From Porphyra umbilicalis (taxonomy: Eukaryota; Rhodophyta; Bangiophyceae; Bangiales; Bangiaceae), in NCBI GenBank assembly GCA_002049455.2, contig KV919197.1, positions 1 through 50,440 on the forward strand: 50,440 nt of DNA, in the 5' to 3' direction. Below the pieces are notes generated by a model, which was given only the letters and a program-made list of their open reading frames with translations, was not told where the DNA came from and did not search any database. Shown here one piece after another: positions 11,942 through 21,681 of this stretch; the stretch's first letter is position 1; the number at the start of each line of letters is the position of its first letter. The translations under genes and the position numbers were made by a program.

Positions 11942-12296
11942 CCCGCGGTGGGCGACGGCAACTTGGCCGACGCGACCGCCGTGTACGGCGCCTTTGTGCG
12001 CGGCTGCGGGTGGCCGACGGCGCCGTACGGGTCGGCGGCGGCGCCGCCCCTCGCCAACTTTTGCGCGCTGACGCTCGCCGCCGCGGGCCGCGGCGCGGCG
12101 GCGGCGCCGCTGTGGGCGACGCTCCGCGAGACGTACGCGGGGAGTTTGGGGCGCGACCCGGCGTTGGGTGGCCTGCTGACGCGCGTCGGGGAGGTTTGGT
12201 TTGGCGTGCCGCCGCCGCGGCCGCCGGGGGGGGGGGGGGGATGCTGGGGGGCTCATGGGCGAAATGATGCGGGGGATGATGACGGGCGCGCACTAG
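11168..12296 (+). CDS. GET4: GET4-like tail-anchored protein insertion factor
   Basis: GET4 is the cytosolic helical-repeat scaffold that, with GET5, hands tail-anchored proteins to GET3. ATG at 11168 opens a frame whose N-terminus (SDWYAAEQAVRALYHR), central part (GDARLNARAGA then FYTHSDDPAGHAAALLAW) and end (LRETYAGSLGRDPALGGLL, then VGEVWFGVPPP) follow the family's order. Length is about 375 residues, slightly long because a (GGC)n tract at 11876-11941 inserts about 20 glycines at a variable loop. The reading frame runs into a 15-G run at 12226-12240. Leaving that run in the frame starting at 12240 gives LMGEMMRGMMTGAH and a TAG at 12294-12296, matching the usual Gly/Met-rich GET4 tail; the unshifted frame gives unrelated sequence. 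A one-base run-length error is therefore likely. Confidence 0.85.
11876..11941 (+). repeat. (GGC)n microsatellite encoding poly-Gly in GET4
   Basis: A nearly pure trinucleotide GGC/GGT tract within the GET4 coding frame, translated as about 20 consecutive glycines between the two halves of the helical repeat. Confidence 0.9.
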
Positions 12297-13452
12297 AGGG
12301 GGGGGGGGGCGGGGGGGGGGGGGGGGGGTGCGTCGTACGTTTGGCTTCGCGGTCCGGTGTGGGGGACGGCAGACGGTGTGGTTGGAGGACGCGGGGACGA
12401 GGCGGCCAAGGCGGGCACTGGCGTCGGGAAACATGGTCTGGGCGGCACGCGTGGATGTCGGCCTGGGCTGCCGCGCCGCCGCGGTCGGGGGTCGGTGTTC
12501 GTCGTGTGGCTTGCACGTGCTGTGGCCACGACGCGCCTCGGACGTGGGCGGCCCGCAACGGCGCGTCACGAGGCGGTGTCGGACTGGTCGGCCGCGTGCG
12601 TACCCCGTGTAGGGCGCCACCACGATGGGGTGCTTGTTTGCCTCAAAAGCCTGAGCGGTCGATTCGCAAGCTGTGCGCGGCGGTGCCACGCACCCGCACG
12701 ACTGTCGAGTTGGAATGGCGGCGCTGGCGCTCTGGCGTCGTTTGTCAACGTCACAGACTGGCTGTTGCATGTGTGTGTGAGTGCAGGCTCGCGGCTCATA
12801 GCCACCTCTTTCCTCAATGGCTCAACGAGACAATATTAAATCGTTGTCAGCTGTACCTATGTACAAAAAGGGCCACATCTACCGCCCGCGCGCACGGGGT
12901 GTGACCGCAAGCTCCGTACAACCTTGAAACATCAACACGTCCTAGTCAATACGTCCTTCTCCACCAACATGAGTCAGCAATGTCCGGCTTGGAGTAAACC
13001 GTCGCAAGTAGCACGAGCCGTTGGTACAGACTGTCCCCAATAATGTAGATAGCTTGTCGACGGCAAGCACGGCCCAGCCACCAAGTCGAAAAGGGCATGT
13101 TCACGGCTTGGAAGGTGCAACGGCCGGTCGAAGAGAGCAAGCTCGGTGGTCGTGCCTCCGACGTGATGGCGTCACCATGCCAACGACGGCTGCAGTGGTT
13201 GGGTAAGCACCCGTAGCGCGCCCCTCGAGGAAGCAACGGAGGTAGGAGGGGGAAGGTGAAAGCGAGGCGGGTACTTGACACAAATGACATGGTCGACAAC
13301 TGGCCATGTTGCACGGCGCATACCTCAGCAGTTATGTCCCAGCGCGCGACGCCAGGACGCGCGGATAGCATGATCGGCCGCAGGGGGACGCCTCGGATGT
13401 ACCGCCGTGCGGGGGGCGATCAAAAAAGATGGCCGAGAGGGAAACGGCCGTC
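12297..13452. other. intergenic, no supported gene
   Basis: Opens with long G runs around 12299-12329. The rest is GC-moderate with only short overlapping frames, none protein-like over its full length. It should hold the 3' ends of GET4 and of the convergent minus-strand ORF. Confidence 0.5.
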
Positions 13453-14124
13453 CTACATGGACATGACGTGGGCAATGGGCCGCTTCATCTCGGGCCTGTG
13501 CCTCAGGCGGATGGGCTCGACTACCGACCCAGCAGCCGGTGCGTCCGTGATGATACCAGCGACGCTAAGGAAGCGCACAGAGCGTGGCGCCGCGTCGGCA
13601 TCATACGCCGACGACATCGACGTTGCCGACGACTCGACGACCCCCGACGACGGCCGCAAGCCACCCTCGCTCGACGCCTTGCGCAGCGCTGCTGGCGGCA
13701 CCGTCGTCTGCGAGCCGCCTACAGTGGCCAAACTGCGCAGCGACGGCGACGATGACGCCGCCGCCACTGCCAATGTGTCCTCGTCCACCGAGCTCCGGTT
13801 GCTGTTGCTGCACGAGGAGCCCGGCCCTTCGGCATCGGCCGCACCGTCGAAAAGCCCCTTGAGCCGCGTCGAGCCGTGAACGGAATCAAAGGTTGACTCG
13901 GTGGCGTCCTCTTCAGCCACTATTGGTGGCGCGGACCGGGGTGGTGGCGCGTCAGCAGACAGCTTAAAATCACACGCCGAGCGGCAGTGGTCCCGCACCG
14001 ATTGGAGGCCCCGGTTGAGCTTGGTGTTGGAGCGCCGCGACAAGCGGGCCGACGGACCTTCGGCTTCATCGACATGGCTCTTGACGGTTGGGTGGCTCAT
14101 GGCCTTCATCGCCAAGTTGCCCAT
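13453..14124 (-). CDS. hypothetical Ser-rich protein
   Basis: A 223-residue uninterrupted ORF from ATG at 14124 to TAG at 13453, with ordinary amino-acid composition, unlike the overlapping plus-strand frame. No domain is recognised. It starts MGNLAMKAMSHPTVKSHV, has a basic stretch (ARLSRRSNTKLNR), then long Ser/Ala-rich, probably disordered sequence with acidic patches, and a C-terminal part (SVRFLSVAGIITDAPAAG) close to PIRLRHRPEMKRP. There is no AG just upstream of the ATG, so I take it as the true start rather than an internal exon. It is convergent with GET4. Its function is unknown. Confidence 0.5.
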   Translation of the reverse strand: MGNLAMKAMSHPTVKSHVDEAEGPSARLSRRSNTKLNRGLQSVRDHCRSACDFKLSADAPPPRSAPPIVAEEDATESTFDSVHGSTRLKGLFDGAADAEGPGSSCSNSNRSSVDEDTLAVAAASSSPSLRSLATVGGSQTTVPPAALRKASSEGGLRPSSGVVESSATSMSSAYDADAAPRSVRFLSVAGIITDAPAAGSVVEPIRLRHRPEMKRPIAHVMSM

Positions 14125-14743
14125 GATGACCGTGAGGGGGAAGGGGACAAGTAACTGACTAAGAGTGTTCGGACGGGGTGCGGGGAGATGTAGTGAGGAG
14201 CACAGACGGCAGACAGCTCGTCAAAAAACAGAGACAGAGGAGAGGGGACGGGGCGGTGGGAGATGGTGGGCAGAGATGACCGCGTCGTGGAGGAGAGACG
14301 GGTCGCGCACGCGGGGTGCCTTGCAGCCTGCGCCACCGCTTGGGGATCACAAATGTGGACAGCTCGGCGCACCCAAGCACCCCGCACCCCTGCCGAACCG
14401 TGCTCAACGGTACGACCAGGAAGAGTCGTTGCGCCAGCAGCTCCGAACGCGGCCAGTGCGCGCCGGCTGAGCAACACGGGGACACTCGCCAATAGGATAG
14501 CAATTGGGCACGTGCCGACCTGCACCCCACCTCTCCTCAGACACCCCCGCCACGTGGTAGCCGCATTGATCGGAGAGTCGCTGGTGTGCCGCTGGGAGGC
14601 CGCCTTTGCCACGTCTGGGAAGGCCCCTGCACAACCACCTGCTGGTCCGCCTCCGCGCCGCCGCGAGCGCGCAACGGGATTGCCGCGGGCACACGTGCGG
14701 CACCATTCGCAGCGCCAGCGCCAGGGGGTGTTGCGCAAGCGGC

Positions 14744-14963
14744 GATGGTCACGACATCAATTACGAGTGCCCAATTACTAGATTCGAAAAGCCGACCAAT
14801 GCCGTGGACCGCGATCACGGATGAGGGGCTGGGGGCACTTCCGCCGCCCCGTCCGCACGTGTGGATAGCAGTGAGCTCTGTCGCTACCGTGGCCTTGGCG
14901 TGGGCGCTGACGTCTGTGGCTCACGCCTCGCCACCGCGGAACCTGATGTTCACTTCGGGTTGA
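14744..14963 (+). CDS. possible small single-span membrane protein
   Basis: A short frame (about 72 residues) starting at an in-frame ATG at 14744 and ending at TGA 14963. It contains one hydrophobic segment (VWIAVSSVATVALAWALTS) that could span a membrane, preceded by PRP-rich sequence. The same DNA also has an equally plausible open minus frame (14537-14818), so the call is weak. The open frame extends upstream to 14586. Confidence 0.22.
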
Positions 14964-15274
14964 TACACAGAAGACTGGTTGCCGTTTCAAACACCAGCTG
15001 TCGTGTGACTCGTGTCGAATCTTCCGTTGGCGACAAGGTCCGTTGCTCGATCGAGGACGACGAGAGAGTATACAGTCATCGATCGATCATAAAGCACCCA
15101 GTTGTATAGCACCTGCTATGTGAGTGAGCGGCGGTCGACCGGAATCGGCTCCGATCACAAGGTGCTCGGCCGCAATTGGCCCCGATCACATGCTATGATC
15201 GACGTCGGTATTCCGGTCGATCGATTATCAATGATTTTTCGAACAATGTCAATTTCATTGACAACTAAACGCTG
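14964..15274. other. AT-richer intergenic sequence left of the hAT element
   Basis: No gene is seen. A short inverted pair, GTCGACCGGAAT near 15134 and ATTCCGGTCGAT near 15210, brackets GATCAC-rich sequence. Confidence 0.45.
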
Positions 15275-15282
15275 GTGTCAAT
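15275..15282. repeat. target-site duplication, left copy (GTGTCAAT)
   Basis: Identical to 19074-19081 and directly abutting the left terminal repeat of the element. Confidence 0.9.
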
Positions 15283-15300
15283 CAGGGGTCTTCAAGCGTA
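15283..15300 (+). repeat. left terminal inverted repeat of the hAT-like element
   Basis: 18 bp, perfect match to the reverse complement of 19056-19073; begins CAGGG as in many hAT elements. Confidence 0.92.
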
Positions 15301-15414
15301 CCCAATTCAGGGTAGCGTTCGCGTATTCGGTATCATCCATGGCTAGCGTCCGCGTATGTCGAGCGCGAGAGGTCAGGTTCAAGCGTAATTTTCAGCCAGC
15401 AAAGGACAAGCGTA
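15301..15414 (+). repeat. left subterminal GCGTA motif cluster
   Basis: TAGCGTTCGCGTA at 15313, TAGCGTCCGCGTA at 15344, AAGCGTA at 15381 and 15408. The last seven bases of the terminal repeat are the same AAGCGTA. Confidence 0.7.
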
Positions 15415-16059
15415 CATTTTCACGTACTTTCGAACTATACAGTCGTTCCACCAAAAACCTAGCACACCCGCGGGACCAATAGTTCCATCGGCATCTCACA
15501 TGTGCCTCTTTTGCTCTTCAATGCTATCTTTTATAGACATGCGCTGTTGAAATTCCCTCGAACATGACCAATCCACGATTACAGCGGAGGCCCGGCGGGC
15601 CTGAGGGACCTTCTCAAGAGGGACATGTGCTTTCTGAAACAATATTTCCGAGACAGCTGAAGCTGCACCGGATTTCGGAACTCGTGGTAGGTCCATTGCA
15701 CGCGTGGCGCGAGAATGTCGCCCACGTTCACACGTGTTGGGCACTATCACGCATGGCAGCAAAATGTTCCCTCGATAGATCCTCCGGCCCTGCGCTCTCA
15801 TTGGCGCGGGGATCCACAAGGCACTGCCCACATTTTCGCTGATGTGGTGGACCAATGAGAGAGCCCCAGAGTGCCTCTATTGAGAACAGGCCCTGCAATA
15901 GATGCCTCACTTGTTACCGGCTCACACGCAGCGGGAAGGCACGTTACGACTCACTGGGATTGTTCCGTTGGAAGCCGTCGCCTTTTTTCGAAATGGGCTC
16001 AGCACACGCAAGCTGGGCTGACACACGAGGCAGCAAAAAACAGCAAGGACTTCTCGAGG

Positions 16060-16725
16060 GCCTTCACTTGCCCCCTACGTCGGGGTGCCAGGCCCGTCGA
16101 CCAAATTCGCTGTTCCGCCCGTGGCGCGCGTGCCAGGCGTCACACGTCCAGTGTCGATGATCAGAGCGCGGCCCCGGGCGTGTCGCCCACTTCAGCTGAC
16201 AGCCCAGTGCGAGCAGGACTGAGACCTGTAGATCTTGTCCTCCGCGCCATTTCGAACCGCTGGCAAGTCCATTGCGAAATCATAGGGAATCGCAGCATCT
16301 TTTGACCCTATCTTGATCCCTGAACGATGGCCCGACGGTCCAGATCACAGGCCCGTTCTCGGTCGGTCGAGGTCACATGATCAAATTTGTGACGATCAGA
16401 AGGCAAGTGTCGACCCGACGCCGGCGTCGTCGATTCGGACCACGTCGCCGCCGCGATGCGCAGCCCCCCCACCCCCCCCCCCACCGCCGACGTCGCCGTC
16501 GCCGCGGCTGCGGCCGAGGCGTCCCCCCGATCCCCCCCCCTGCCGCCCCACGCTCCCCCCCGCCCCCCCCCCCCCCACTCCTGTTCCAATCACTTCTGTT
16601 TCTCGTCTCGTCTTGCATTCGTTTTTCTTGCTTTCTTTTTCGTGGGTCATCTGCCTTGTTCTGTGGGCGGTCCCTTCGTGTCGTAGATAAACACACACGC
16701 TGCTCTTGTTCTTTTTTGTCTTGGT
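16060..16725 (+). repeat. left arm of long inverted repeat (fold-back)
   Basis: About 665 bp matching the reverse complement of 16978-17765 at roughly 98 percent by eye (about ten substitutions seen, e.g. GGGGTGCC against GGGATGCC). It includes a C-rich tract around 16464-16575 with the matching G-rich tract in the other arm. Similarity fades outside about 16060. The left arm is uninterrupted. Confidence 0.88.
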
Positions 16726-16977
16726 CTTTCTTCTGCGCTGCGGGACTGAGCTTGCGTTCGCTGCAGTTTAATGCACTTCTTTACTCTCGGCATCAGTTCT
16801 TCTAGCCTGTCCACAGTGCGTACAATGCTGTTCGAGTCGTGGAGGGAGAAGCCGCCTCGAACTCAGAGTGCACAAACCCACCGCCGTGACCTTCATTCCC
16901 CCTTCAAAAAAAAAAAACGCAAGAGGGCCACCGGCGGTGATCAGCACCAACAAGGGAGATCGACGAAGGCAGCTGTG

Positions 16978-17765
16978 GTCAAAACGACAAGAAAAAAGAA
17001 GAGCATGTGTTTATCTCAACGACACGAAGGGACCACCCACAGAACAAGGCACATGACCCACGAAAAAGAAAGCAAGAAAAACGAATGCAAGACGAGACGA
17101 GAAACAGAAGTGATTGGAACAGGAGTGGGGGGGGGGGGGGCGGGGGGGAGCGTGGGGCGGCAGGGGGGGGGATCGGGGGGACGCCTCGGCCGCAGCCGCG
17201 GCGACGGCGACGTCGGCGGTGGGGGGGGGGTGGGGGGGCTGCGCATCGCGGCGGCGACGTGGTCCGAATCGACGACGCCGGCGTCGGGTCGACACTTGCG
17301 TTCTGATCGTCACAAATTTGATCATGTGACCTCGACCGACCGAGAACGGGTCTGTGATCTGGACCGTCGGGCCATCGTTCAGGGATCAAGATAGGGTCAA
17401 AAGATGCTGCGATTCCCTATGATTTCGCAATGGACTTGCCAGCGGTTCGAAATGGCGCGGAGGACGAGATCTATTGTGCTTCTCACAAAAACTGGACCTC
17501 GGTGCATCAGCTTCCGTTGCAAAATCACTGTTTCATTGGCTCAGGGGGCGGTTCATGATGCTGAAGCGGATGTTGCGGATCCAGTTTTTGTGAGAAGCAC
17601 AATACAGGTCTCAGTCCTGCTCGCACTGGGCTGTCAGCTAAAGTGGGCGACACGCCAGGGGCCGCGCTCTGATCATCGACAATGAACGTGTGACGCCTGG
17701 CACGCGCGCCACGGGCGGAACAGCGAATTTGGTCGACGGGCCTGGCATCCCGACGTGGGGGGCCA
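16978..17765 (-). repeat. right arm of long inverted repeat (fold-back)
   Basis: Reverse complement of 16060-16725 apart from a 131-bp gain made of the MITE plus one copy of its TA duplication. The spacer between the arms is about 250 bp (16726-16977). A transcript crossing the arms would fold into a hairpin over 600 bp long. Confidence 0.88.
17474..17602. mobile_element. 129-bp MITE with TA target duplication
   Basis: It starts TTGTGCTTCTCACAA and ends with the reverse complement; the terminal repeats are 23 bp and perfect (17474-17496 and 17580-17602). TA at 17472-17473 is repeated at 17603-17604. The left fold-back arm (near 16228) shows the same sequence with a single TA and no insert, which is a direct empty-site control. 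A TA duplication fits Tc1/mariner/pogo-type mobilisation, and two pogo-type transposase genes lie in this window, but their terminal repeats are not known, so a link is inference. Confidence 0.93.
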
Positions 17766-18059
17766 GTGACGGCGCTGGAGAGCTCTTCGATGTCATGCGT
17801 TGCCGTGGGTGTTGGAGCACTCAAAATCTATTGAGCACAGAAGTGGGTTTGAGACTTTTTCTGGGACACGTCACTTAATTTTAGCCGCGCTTGCAAGAAA
17901 CCAGGAACATATGGGACGCACTTTTGATGTCGGCCGATTGCTAGGATTTTTGTGGAGCGACTGTATCTTGACCAAGCATATTCGTGAATCTGGGTGTTGT
18001 TCGGGTACTGGAGGTAGTTGATGGTTGGCATAATGGTATTTTATTGCATATTCCAGGCA

Positions 18060-18560
18060 CGTGCGTGCAATACCCTGGCCTTCAGGGCGCTGGCGCGCTC
18101 GGCGACGCATCGGCACCGTGCACGCCGGCCGGCTCCATGGCCGCGAGCACGCACGGGGGCACGTACCGCCACGTTGCCGAGGCGGGGGGGGCGTGGAGCG
18201 GGGAAACGGGTGCCGCCGCCCCCATCGCAGCGGCGGCGGCCCGCCGCCGTGGCGCAACGCCCACGAGCGGGGTCGTCACCCCGCCGCGCAGCGCGCCTGC
18301 GCGCGGCGGGCGGGCCGGCCAACACGGCGCACGGGCGGGCGGGTGGATCGACCGGCGCGCGACTGGGCGCCTCAACCGCACCGGTAGATGGCGTCAGCAA
18401 CCACCGACGCGCCGCCGCGACAGAAGCCGGCGCGCAGGCACGATCACCCGCTGGTCATCGTGGGCACTTCGAACCCCGGAAGTCGCTGCGCGCGGTCGCC
18501 GCGCGCAACTCGGGGCGGCGGGGGAGGGCAGAGGGGCAGGCGCAGTCCGGGTCCAGTGAC
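18060..18560. other. GC-rich block inside the hAT-like element
   Basis: Composition rises sharply to the level of host genes and drops again near 18600. An open plus-strand frame (17984-18559) with Ala/Gly-rich, fairly natural sequence (GAAAPIAAAAARRRG, GGWIDRRATGRLNRTGRW) crosses it; a minus frame is also open. It may be a host gene fragment captured by the transposon. No family is recognised. Confidence 0.35.
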
Positions 18561-18902
18561 CCCTGTGGCAGGACAGTCCTTCTGAGCCACGTAACTCTAT
18601 TCGCTTTTGGCGTCATCGCGACCTTTCCGACGCTGACACGCCCTCAGACCCCTGAGGACACGAATGCAGACTGCCACCTCTAAAACGGAGAGCAAGTCCC
18701 TTGCTCTAAGTATATGTGTGCATCACTACACTTTGAGACCACCTTGTCCTAAAGGCCACGGAACTTGTATTAGATATCCAAATGAAAAGTGCCTCCTAAC
18801 TTGATCGGCTGTGAGACAAGTCGGCCTACTCCTGGACTGCGAGTGAGCCAACACGCGCTCGAACGTCCAAGTCGCGCTTATCTTCTTGGCCGACATTCGG
18901 GT

Positions 18903-18978
18903 TAGCGTATTGCAGAAAATAACCGATTGAATTCACCTCAAGCGTACCTTCAATTGGGCGAAATCACCGGGTAGCGTA
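18903..18978. repeat. right subterminal GCGTA motif cluster
   Basis: TAGCGTA at 18903, AAGCGTA at 18940 and TAGCGTA at 18972, close to the right terminal repeat, whose inner end is the same motif on the other strand. Confidence 0.65.
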
Positions 18979-19055
18979 CATCCTTGTGTGTTGCGAAAGT
19001 CAAGTGTTCGGGTATATACCCGAAAAAAGTACGCGCGGATACACTTGAGAAGAAC

Positions 19056-19073
19056 TACGCTTGAAGACCCCTG
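19056..19073 (-). repeat. right terminal inverted repeat of the hAT-like element
   Basis: Perfect 18-bp reverse complement of 15283-15300. Confidence 0.92.
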
Positions 19074-19081
19074 GTGTCAAT
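19074..19081. repeat. target-site duplication, right copy (GTGTCAAT)
   Basis: Identical to 15275-15282. Confidence 0.9.
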
Positions 19082-19248
19082 GTCAACCTCCAGATCACGC
19101 CAGCACCGCCGTAGCTGAAACGCTTCCAGAGCCGAGATCTCCCAACGCCGCCCGCATTTTCTGCAACCTAGGTCCCCATCCCGGTGACCATCATTCTCCT
19201 GGTCATCGTCACGGTCGCGCCCGTCGACGCAGTCGCTGCCTAGCGAAG

Positions 19249-21681
19249 ATGGCGCCCCGCTGCCGGCGCCCCCCCTCATCCACCCCTCCCGCCGAACCTG
19301 CCACCTCGTCAAACAAAACCGTGCGACGCGTTGCTGCTGCCGCAGCAGACGCTGCTGTACAGCACACGTACCCGCTGGCGTCGCCGGAGACTCGGCATGC
19401 CGTTGGTGTGGCGGCAGCGGCGGTATCTGCCGCCGTTGTAGCGCACTTTGAGGGCGCCGCTCCTGCTGCCAGCACACCTACTAGATCTACCGCACGCGGA
19501 ACGGCACGCGCCGCGGCGGGTCACACGGGCGTCAGGAAGAAGCGCTAGCCACTAACAATCGGAGAAAAGCTGGAGATTATTCGTCTCACGGGGATGTTTG
19601 ACAAGACGCAAGATTTGGTAAACGTTTTCCCCAAACCTACATCTGTAGCCGCTGTGCGGGCGGTGTGCTCGGTCAAGTCGAGGATGTCGCTGCAAGGCCG
19701 TGCCGCAAGCGGGGAGCCGCTGGACTCCATACGGGTGCGGCCGTCAACCATGGCGGACGTGGATCGCAAGTTGCGTCGTTGGTATGAGATAGTGGACGGC
19801 CCGGGGCCAGACACTCTGCCTTTGTCGATGGCAGTTTTGCAGCAGCGGGCTCGCGAGATTGGGGAGCGGCTGGACAAATCCGGCTTTTCGGCGTCAACGG
19901 AATTTGTGCGGCGGAGGGCTACAAGGCACAACCTGGTCAACTCGTCACTTTGGGGCACGGGCGGGTCGGCGGCCACTTATGCGGCGGCGGCACAAGAGCG
20001 GATGGCGCAAATACGGGAGGACCTGTCTGCCTCTGAGCCCGACCAAATCTACAATATGGATGAAACCGATCTCTTTTTCCGGTGTCTCCCAAACCGCGCG
20101 TACGTGACCGCTGGGCGGCGGCGGCGCGTTCGCGGGACCAAGACTATGAAAGCTAAAGACCGCGTGACGCTAGTTTTGGCATGCAATGCAACAGGCACCC
20201 ACAAGATCCCCGTGACCATTATTGGCACTGCTCAAGTTCCAGTTTGCTTCAAACCTCTGCCGGCGGCGTGCTCTCTACCGTACGTCAACCAAAAGTCAGC
20301 GTGGATGGACGCCAACGTCTACAAAAAATTATCCATCACGGTTTTCGTGCCTGCCGTGCGGGCGCGGACGTCACTACCTGTTGCGCTGGTCGTGGACAAC
20401 TGCGGCGCACACTCGAAGCTGGAGCACCCTCAGGTCGCTACCATCCCTCTACCACCTAACGTTACCTCCGTCCACCAGCCCCTCGACGCCGGCATCATCG
20501 CGGCGCTAAAGTGCAGGTACAAACGGCGGCTGCTGGCTTTTGTGGTTGAGGCGTTCGAGCGCACGCGGGTCACACAATTGGCTGACGCTCACGTACGGCA
20601 GAGCGCATCCATAGGTGGTCCTTCGGCGGCGGGGGCGCCCGCAACTGGTACCGGCGTGATCACTCGCGCTCCAGAAGGGGTTGTGATGGAGGCGTCGCGA
20701 CCCACAGAGAGCGCGACTGACGGTCAGGTCGGTGGGTGGGGCCTAACGAGACCGCCGGACAACAGGACAGCGACGAAGGAGAACGCCGGTGGCGGTGTGA
20801 CTGTGATATTTCAGCCACATTGTGAGGAAAGCGGTGAGGCCACTTTTGCCTCGGTATTGGGGTGCGCCAGACTTGTGCAATCTTCTTCGGTGGCCGCGGC
20901 GGCGGGCACCACTATGGTGAAGTCCGGCGCGAGGGCGCCGGCGAGGGATGATTGGGCCACGGACAATCCTCCCCGGTTGCCTGCACGCGCTGTTGGTGTG
21001 GCGGCGCTCATCCCACTCGTTTCTGCGGACAAGCAGGCGTCCGCTTCAGCCGGGTTCTTTGGCGCTTGTGCTATTGTGCTGGCCGCCCCAGATCCAACGG
21101 GCGAGCCACGTGTGTACGTGGCCCCCGTTGTACCCAGCGTGCCAGCGCATCTTCCCCTTCGGCTGCCCAACGTGTGGGTTGAGGCCCCCCGTACTGAGGC
21201 TCTCGCAAGTGCTGGTCCGCGACGGCGCGCCCGTCGACGGCGCGCTGCCGAGCCATGCCCGGTGCGGGGCGTGCGTGATGGTGGGGAGGCTCACTTGCAG
21301 GACGTGGCCGAGCTGGATGGGGAGGAGTGGCAGGACATGGAGCCAGCCACCATCGCGCACTGCTGGGTGAAGGCGCGCATTCTTCCTCCAGAGATAGAGG
21401 CACGCCTGGTCTCTCAGCAGGGTTACTATCGCAACTCCTTGCGAGCTGTATCGGATGAGGCTGCGAAAAGGATTGTCCGTCTGCAGTCGTGCGCTCTGGG
21501 TGGCACTTGCTTTGGGGACGCACCCCCCGTCGAGCGGCAAGTGGCCGTCGAGACATGGTTGGACCTGGAAAGTGACCCGGAAGCTATACTGGACACGGCA
21601 GACGCTGGTTTCAGTGAGGGACAGAGCAGCTCATCAGATGCGATGGACACCGGGTCTGACTACGATGGAGATGAGCAATAA
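19249..21681 (+). pseudogene. pogo/Tigger-type DDE transposase with one in-frame TAG
   Basis: A transposase of the CENP-B/Tigger (DDE_1) family, which cuts and pastes DNA at TA targets. ATG at 19249 opens a frame that ends at TAG 19546-19548 and continues in the same frame to TAA at 21679-21681 (about 810 residues if read through). The stop sits directly before the psq-type helix-turn-helix (PLTIGEKLEIIRLTG), and no in-frame ATG precedes that domain after the stop, so starting at 19594 would lose part of DNA binding. The catalytic core is intact: first Asp in YNMDETDLFF, second in VVDNCGAHSK, third in QPLDAGI, with 29 residues between the last two. After KCRYKRRL comes a Ser/Ala/Gly-rich insert of about 270 residues, then a Tigger-like C-terminal motif (WQDMEPATIAHCWVKA). 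Terminal repeats were not found. It lies 168 bp right of the hAT duplication. Confidence 0.88.

Larger units (their letters stand above)
15283..19073. mobile_element. non-autonomous hAT-like transposon, complete with TSD and TIRs
   Basis: The element is 3,791 bp. CAGGGGTCTTCAAGCGTA at 15283-15300 is the exact reverse complement of 19056-19073, and both ends are flanked by the same 8 bp, GTGTCAAT. Eight-bp duplications and termini starting CAGGG are characteristic of the hAT superfamily. Both ends carry extra GCGTA-type motifs inside the terminal repeat (15313, 15344, 15381, 15408; 18903, 18940, 18972), a layout typical of subterminal transposase-binding sites. No hAT transposase is encoded: the interior is a large inverted repeat, a nested MITE and a GC-rich block. 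It must therefore have been mobilised in trans. The perfect duplication and termini suggest a fairly recent insertion. Confidence 0.88.

Noticed and set aside
13256..13879. 207-codon plus-strand ORF
   Set aside because: It overlaps the minus-strand Ser-rich ORF, whose composition is more natural; the plus frame looks like its antisense.
16308..17394. Mirror-image ORF pairs in both strands
   Set aside because: They are produced by the inverted repeat itself (the same sequence read twice), not separate genes.
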